From assembly GCF_007754155.1 (NCBI RefSeq), contig NZ_CP037423.1, positions 8,800,938 to 8,864,937 of the forward strand: a DNA stretch of 64,000 nucleotides, given 5' to 3'. Below are positions 63,971 through 64,000 of this stretch, piece after piece. Position numbers and translations under genes: made by a program. A model generated the notes under the pieces. That model worked only from the letters and a program-made list of their open reading frames with translations, was not told the origin of the DNA and ran no database searches. Positions within the stretch are counted from its first letter, which is position 1, and the number at the start of each line of letters is the position of its first letter. The stretch comes from Stieleria neptunia (lineage in GTDB: Bacteria; Planctomycetota; Planctomycetia; Pirellulales; Pirellulaceae).

Positions 63971-64000
63971 ATTTCGCGATCGCCGAGCCCGGAAGCCGAC

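Overview
This 64 kb window is a high-GC (roughly 60%), gene-dense bacterial chromosome segment that reads as Planctomycetota, most likely a Pirellulaceae member (Rhodopirellula/Stieleria relatives). The reasons are the gene families together: a secreted sulfatase, a PEP-CTERM protein, the paired TIGR03546/TIGR03545-type proteins, ThuA-like, NIPSNAP and Dabb proteins, a fused GldF-GldG ABC protein, a DUF6800-like mini-protein, an isolated rsmH with no division cluster around it, and intergenic spaces full of GC-rich palindromic repeats. I see no rRNA, no tRNA that I could support, no CRISPR array and no intact transposase. Assignments come from reading motifs by eye; no database search was run.

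Layout, left to right. 0-5 kb: a cut gene, pyroglutamyl-peptidase, a sigma-54 activator and a secreted HEAT-like protein. 5-8 kb: an orphan Tad-like pilus cassette on the minus strand (two TadE-like pseudopilins, a VWA-bearing TadG-like protein and a membrane protein). 8-16 kb: mannose-1-phosphate guanylyltransferase, a double-Dabb lipoprotein, a TerC membrane protein, a NIPSNAP protein, a decayed dehydratase fragment, a fatty acid desaturase and phosphofructokinase. 16-21 kb: a Gly/Met-rich secreted protein with a strong terminator, then TIGR03546-like, TIGR03545-like and a 70-residue HisKA-like mini-protein as a tightly packed unit, then a FixJ-type regulator. 21.5-22.1 kb: about 600 bases with no credible gene but many stem-loops. 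22-31 kb: rsmH, a TIM-barrel isomerase/epimerase, aspartyl-tRNA synthetase, an MFS transporter, glutathione peroxidase, superoxide dismutase and a PEP-CTERM protein. 31-37 kb: a Gld-type ABC operon (ATPase, fused permease/GldG, DUF4340). 37.6-47.6 kb: a 60-residue basic protein, topoisomerase I, a PpiD/SurA-like membrane protein, a tRNA-queuosine mannosyltransferase-like protein overlapping a nucleotide-sugar dehydrogenase, and an LptF/G permease. 48-55 kb: a giant secretin-N-like protein, a terminal-inverted-repeat element, an MMPL/RND transporter and two tandem-repeat arrays. 55-64 kb: a translationally coupled sulfatase/thioredoxin/membrane-protein operon, a YdeP-type molybdopterin oxidoreductase, unknown secreted and CxxC proteins, a ThuA-like protein and DUF2760.

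Functional threads: envelope and surface building (GDP-mannose and nucleotide-sugar enzymes, LptF/G, TadE/G, secretin-N, MMPL, Gld ABC), oxidative stress defence (GPx, SOD, thioredoxin-like), and translation (AspRS of predicted non-discriminating type, RsmH, Q-mannosyltransferase-like). The most unusual DNA is between genes: at least eight families of inverted repeats, some nested inside one another, plus the unexplained structured region at 21.5-22.1 kb.
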